A stretch of 8,107 nt of DNA, taken from the NCBI RefSeq assembly GCF_013179805.1, contig NZ_SRRZ01000195.1, positions 1-8,107 of the forward strand, given 5' to 3'. A program made the translations under genes and the position numbers. This document shows, one piece after another, positions 5,876 through 8,107 of this stretch. Source of the DNA: Microcoleus asticus IPMA8 (GTDB lineage Bacteria; Cyanobacteriota; Cyanobacteriia; Cyanobacteriales; Microcoleaceae). The notes beneath the pieces were generated by a model. It was not told the origin of the DNA. It searched no databases and saw only the letters and a list, made by a program, of their open reading frames with translations. Each line of letters starts with the position of its first letter. Within the stretch, counting starts at the first letter, position 1.

Positions 5876-5921
5876 AGGTCGATCGCCCGTATTAAGATGA
5901 GGGTGCAAGTACGATCGACCT
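5876..5921. promoter_or_regulatory. Inverted repeat flanking the toxin-antitoxin promoter region
   Basis: AGGTCGATCG (5876-5885) and CGATCGACCT (5912-5921) are perfect inverted 10-base arms separated by 26 bases and end one base before the toxin ATG. TATTAAGAT (5890-5898) between them could be a -10 region. Toxin-antitoxin operons are usually repressed by the antitoxin at such palindromes. The CGATCG core is very common in cyanobacteria, which weakens the case. Confidence 0.4.
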
Positions 5922-5922
5922 T

Positions 5923-6262
5923 ATGGAAGTACAACCCAGAGATATTCAGCAGTATCAGATACCTGATGGCAAAATTCCTTTTTCCGAGTGGTTGGAATCT
6001 CTCCCTTGACTTTAAAGGCAAAGCCAAGATTGTTAAAAGGCTTGAGCGGGTTAGCGATGGCAATCTGGGAGATTCTCGATCGCTGGGAGAGGGAGTCTGG
6101 GAATTTAGGATTGACTTTGGCCCGGGCTACCGCGTCTATTTTGGACAAATAGAAACAACTATAGTTCTTCTGCTGTGTGGCGGAGATAAAAGCACTCAAG
6201 AGCAAGATATTAGCACAGCTAAGAAATATTGGAGAGAATACAGGAGCAGAGAAAATGCCTAA
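5923..6262 (+). pseudogene. Frameshifted RelE/HigB-like addiction toxin (HI1419 type)
   Basis: ATG 5923 gives 28 residues (MEVQPRDIQQ then IPDGKIPFSEWLESLP) and stops at TGA 6007-6009. The protein continues in the next frame as DFKGKAKIVKRLERVSDGNLGDS, then GVWEFRIDFGPGYRVYF, LLLCGGDKSTQ and DISTAKKYWREY, to TAA at 6260-6262. Removing one T at 6006-6007 joins the two parts into a 112-residue protein of normal family length. These motifs match the RelE/ParE-superfamily killer protein paired with an HI1420-type antidote, which acts as an mRNA-cutting ribosome-dependent toxin in studied relatives. The C-terminal part is well preserved, so the break is recent or a sequencing error. Its end overlaps the antitoxin start by 8 bases. 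Confidence 0.82.
6242..6246 (+). promoter_or_regulatory. Ribosome binding site of the antitoxin
   Basis: AGGAG ends 8 bases before ATG 6255. It fixes the antitoxin start at 6255 rather than at the in-frame ATG 6177, which lies deep inside the toxin gene. Confidence 0.7.
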
Positions 6263-6623
6263 AAGCGTACCTTACCATCCGTTAAAAATTAAATCTCTCA
6301 AAGACCCCTTATTTGCTGTGGCTTACCTCACAGAGATACTTGAGGAGGAAGAAGGAGATTTGGAATTAGGAATCATGCGAAAAGCACTTCGAGATGTATT
6401 TGAGGCTCTGGGCGAACCAAATATGTCTGCTGAAGATGCTAAATTGCATTTGGAAAAATTAGATGTTTTGTTGTCGGGAGAAGGAAGTGCGACAATTTAT
6501 GCTTTGGCAAGTTGGCTGAATGCTGTGGGATTGAAGTTAACTGTTGCGGTTGATGAAGGGGATAAAGGGGAAGAGGAAGATTCTGTTGGTGGTGCTGAGT
6601 TTGCGGAAGTTGGTAATGTTTGA
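6255..6623 (+). CDS. Addiction module antidote protein (HI1420/HigA-like)
   Basis: A 122-residue antitoxin. The N-terminus (DPLFAVAYLTEILEEEEGDLELGIMRKALRDVFEALG, ~17-53) matches the opening of the HI1420-type antidote family, which reads like DPxxxAxYLxxxLE...LxxALRDVxxAxG. The last recognisable part (TIYALASWLNAVGLKLTVAV, ~80-99) matches its closing helix and strand. The middle (SAEDAKLHLEKLDVLLSGEGS) replaces the usual Xre-type HTH sequence and is divergent, so DNA binding is less certain. An acidic tail (GDKGEEEDS) ends the protein. It overlaps the toxin end by 8 bases and has its own good ribosome binding site. It should neutralise the toxin and repress the operon. With the toxin frameshifted, it may remain as an orphan antidote or regulator. 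Confidence 0.78.
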   Translation: MPKSVPYHPLKIKSLKDPLFAVAYLTEILEEEEGDLELGIMRKALRDVFEALGEPNMSAEDAKLHLEKLDVLLSGEGSATIYALASWLNAVGLKLTVAVDEGDKGEEEDSVGGAEFAEVGNV

Positions 6624-6659
6624 TGCGGGTCGATCGAGCTTTAAGCTATTAATTAGAAC

Positions 6660-6842
6660 TTGACGGCGCTCGAATGCCGATCGCTAAAGGAAGTAGCCGA
6701 TCGCTCTGGAGTATCCTACAATACTGTTAAAAGTTATGCCCGATCACCAGGTATGGCAATGGCTGACATCCGTGCTCTGCTAAAATTGGTGCGGACGTTT
6801 GATGTGTCGATCGAAGAATTGTTGGATTTTGTCGAACAGTAA
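6660..6842 (+). CDS. Small Xre-like HTH protein, possibly N-terminally truncated
   Basis: A 60-residue frame starting at TTG 6660, right after an in-frame TAG (6654-6656). SLKEVADRSGVSYNTVKSYAR (~8-28) is a clear helix-turn-helix. ADIRALLKLVRTFDVSIEELLDFVEQ (~35-60) matches the closing helices of Cro/C1-type regulators, ending with the usual DV-IEEL pattern. Most such domains have 8-15 more residues before the first helix, and no ATG or Shine-Dalgarno sequence is visible, so it could be a 5'-truncated remnant. It follows the antitoxin by 36 bases on the same strand and might be read with it. A role as DNA-binding regulator or antitoxin is inferred. Confidence 0.55.
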   Translation: MTALECRSLKEVADRSGVSYNTVKSYARSPGMAMADIRALLKLVRTFDVSIEELLDFVEQ

Positions 6843-7019
6843 CAAATTACACTTAAAATAAACCAGTGCTACCAGCGCCAACCAGTGCGACCTCGCAGGG
6901 ACGATCGACTGTGGGCCCAAGCAACAGATGCGAGAGTTGGCGGATGGGATGGGGCGAAGTCAGAAAGAGATGATATATTCTCAGCGACAATTGTAGCTGT
7001 TCGATCGCCCATATCGGTC
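6843..7019. other. Intergenic region with short repeats and a possible gene remnant
   Basis: Three copies of ACCAG(T/C)GC start at 6862, 6871 and 6881; AACCAGTGC is exact at 6861-6869 and 6880-6888. The same frame stays open from 6862 to TAG 6994-6996 and encodes QQMRELADGMGRSQKEM near its end, with an ATG at 6928 (22 codons). I see no ribosome binding site or family match, so it may be a remnant or chance. Confidence 0.4.
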
Positions 7020-7025
7020 TACAAT
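7020..7025 (+). promoter_or_regulatory. Candidate -10 box of the carboxypeptidase gene
   Basis: TACAAT lies 42 bases before the chosen TTG start. It is identical to the boxes proposed for typA and the HTH gene, but no good -35 accompanies it. Confidence 0.4.
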
Positions 7026-7052
7026 TTTTAACGTTGAGCCTTATTGAAGTGC

Positions 7053-7062
7053 AGGAGTGGAG
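7053..7062 (+). promoter_or_regulatory. Ribosome binding site deciding the carboxypeptidase start
   Basis: AGGAG (7053-7057) and GGAG (7059-7062) lie 10 and 5 bases before TTG 7068. They favour that TTG over the in-frame TTG at 7044, which would put both inside the coding region. Confidence 0.5.
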
Positions 7063-7067
7063 CTGGC

Positions 7068-7904
7068 TTGGATAACGCTAGTCTGTCAAGAAAACCCCCG
7101 CAAGCCTCGGAGCTTGTCGCCGACGAAATTCCAGAAGCAGTGCGAGACCACCCATACCCAGAAGCAGGGCAGAGTCAGTCTAAGAAAAAAGGGCTGATTT
7201 GGAAACTGCTAGGGTTGGCCGTATTAGCCTTTGGGGTCAGCATCTGGCTGCACCTCAACTTTAACTTGTTCCCAGCCACCAGTCAGGCAGAGCAAACTCA
7301 ACAAAACCCAGCACCTGCCAGTTCCGCGTCTCCGTCCGCCGCGAGTCCAGCTACCAATCCAAAAGTCGGCACCGCCGCCGCAACCCCAGACAACCTGCTG
7401 GGACATTTGCCGTACCCAGAAGCACCAGCCCCAGACTTGGTAGGGGTCACCTCCGACGGTAGCATCAAACTCCGCACCTCAGCAGCAGCAAAATATCAGG
7501 AAATGGCTAACGCCGCAGCAGCCTCAGGCATCTACTTCGCTCCCATATCCGGCTTTCGCTCCGTGGAAGACCAACAGCACGTATTTTTTGACGTGAAAGC
7601 CGAACGCAGGCAAAACGCCAGCAAGCGAGCCGAAGTCAGCGCCCCTCCAGGTTACAGCGAACACCACACCGGTTACGCGATCGACATCGGTGACGGCAGC
7701 GCCCCGGAAAACAACCTCAGTCCCAGTTTTGAAAATACCCAAGCATTTAAGTGGTTAGAAGCCAACGCTGTCGCTTTCAGCTTTGAAATGTCCTTCCCCA
7801 AAAACAACCGCCAAGGCGTCAGTTACGAGCCTTGGCACTGGCGCTTTGTGGGCGACAAGCAAAGCCTCGAAACTTTCTACAAAGCTCATTCGATGAAAAA
7901 GTAG
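7068..7904 (+). CDS. VanY-type D-alanyl-D-alanine carboxypeptidase (peptidase M15B), membrane-anchored
   Basis: A 278-residue zinc peptidase that removes the last D-Ala from peptidoglycan stem peptides. Residues 1-42 are cytoplasmic and polar, with DEIPEAVRDHP. A single membrane segment (~43-62, LIWKLLGLAVLAFGVSIWLHL) follows and then an A/S/P-rich linker (~70-110), so the catalytic domain faces the periplasm. SGFRS (161-165) is the substrate-side motif. SEHHTGYAIDIGD (197-209) is the SxHxxGxAxD zinc motif, giving His199 and Asp206. EPWHW (254-258) supplies the catalytic Glu254 and zinc ligand His257. All key residues are present. No ATG starts the frame; TTG 7068 is chosen from its ribosome binding site. 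With no VanA/H/X genes nearby, it is a wall-remodelling enzyme rather than a resistance gene. Confidence 0.93.
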   Translation: MDNASLSRKPPQASELVADEIPEAVRDHPYPEAGQSQSKKKGLIWKLLGLAVLAFGVSIWLHLNFNLFPATSQAEQTQQNPAPASSASPSAASPATNPKVGTAAATPDNLLGHLPYPEAPAPDLVGVTSDGSIKLRTSAAAKYQEMANAAAASGIYFAPISGFRSVEDQQHVFFDVKAERRQNASKRAEVSAPPGYSEHHTGYAIDIGDGSAPENNLSPSFENTQAFKWLEANAVAFSFEMSFPKNNRQGVSYEPWHWRFVGDKQSLETFYKAHSMKK

Positions 7905-8107
7905 AAGGAAGTTCGGCAACGAGCAATGTACGGGATTTAACGGATAGATGTTGAGAGAATTAAGTCAAGCGTGAAGATTTCCCTCCCACACCCCCCCAGC
8001 CCCCGGGCCAACCAGGACCGCACCGGGAGCGGTTAAACATCGCCCAGCACACAATACGGGACCCGAGGGAGGAAGGGCGGGTGGGGGGGGACAAAGAAAG
8101 GCGCGGG
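7905..8107. other. 3' flank ending in probable contig-end artefact
   Basis: No gene is seen. Up to about 7978 the composition matches the rest. From 7981 to the end it is about 71% GC by my count. It is C-rich first (7981-8004) and G-rich at the end (8068-8107, with a run of eight G), unlike anything else in the window. This looks like low-quality or fold-back sequence at an assembly end. Confidence 0.6.

Noticed and set aside
5897..6006. ATG 5897 as start of the toxin in the second frame
   Set aside because: The first ~36 residues do not resemble the family, whereas the frame from 5923 gives the expected toxin N-terminus; a frameshift explains both.
7068..7904. Vancomycin resistance gene
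   Set aside because: Only a VanY-type fold is present; no vanH, vanA or vanX homologue is near, and such carboxypeptidases are common wall-maintenance enzymes in cyanobacteria.
1..8107. CRISPR array, tRNA or rRNA genes
   Set aside because: No regularly spaced repeat-spacer units and no tRNA or rRNA-like sequence was recognised by eye on either strand; the heptamer array has far too short a period for CRISPR.

Overview
The window looks like chromosomal DNA of a filamentous cyanobacterium, probably of the Oscillatoria/Microcoleus type. Four copies of the cyanobacterial HIP1 octamer GCGATCGC occur (starting at 107, 1718, 1735 and 2826), along with many CGATCG cores. TypA is of cyanobacterial type, and a dispersed repeat typical of these genomes sits at 231-255. 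Most of the window is accessory in character; typA (bipA) is the one clear housekeeping gene.

Layout. Positions 1-311 hold no credible gene but carry four closely spaced inverted repeats. A two-gene minus-strand operon follows (312-1627): a ParA-family ATPase and a small coiled-coil partner whose ATGA overlaps the ATPase stop. Upstream of it, three adjacent inverted repeats (1684-1744) separate it from a minus-strand gene for a PD-(D/E)XK nuclease-like protein (1765-2310). That gene is divergent from a plus-strand HTH/TPR locus (2484-3627). The divergent control region carries six TGTCYGA-type heptamers at roughly 12-bp spacing. The HTH/TPR locus is split between two reading frames at a (GA)4 tract. 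A convergent intergenic region (3628-3863) contains two strong palindromes, and typA follows on the minus strand (3864-5654).

From 5775 the plus strand carries a decayed type II toxin-antitoxin locus. It has a 22-codon remnant of one toxin, a second toxin gene broken by a single-base frameshift, and an apparently intact antitoxin with a good ribosome binding site. A short HTH reading frame with a non-ATG start follows (6660-6842). A membrane-anchored VanY-type D-alanyl-D-alanine carboxypeptidase lies at 7068-7904. The last ~125 bases are abruptly GC-rich, with runs of C and then G, and look like a contig-end artefact.

How the genes work together: the ParA pair probably positions or partitions a cargo or DNA element. 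The nuclease-like protein and the HTH-TPR protein share a control region and may form one regulated module, possibly a defence or conflict system (inference only). The broken toxin beside an intact antitoxin suggests an addiction module in decay. The most notable signals are the heptamer array, the frame switch at the GA repeat in the HTH-TPR locus, and the ParA operon with its SAP-like partner. None of these proves a new system from sequence alone.
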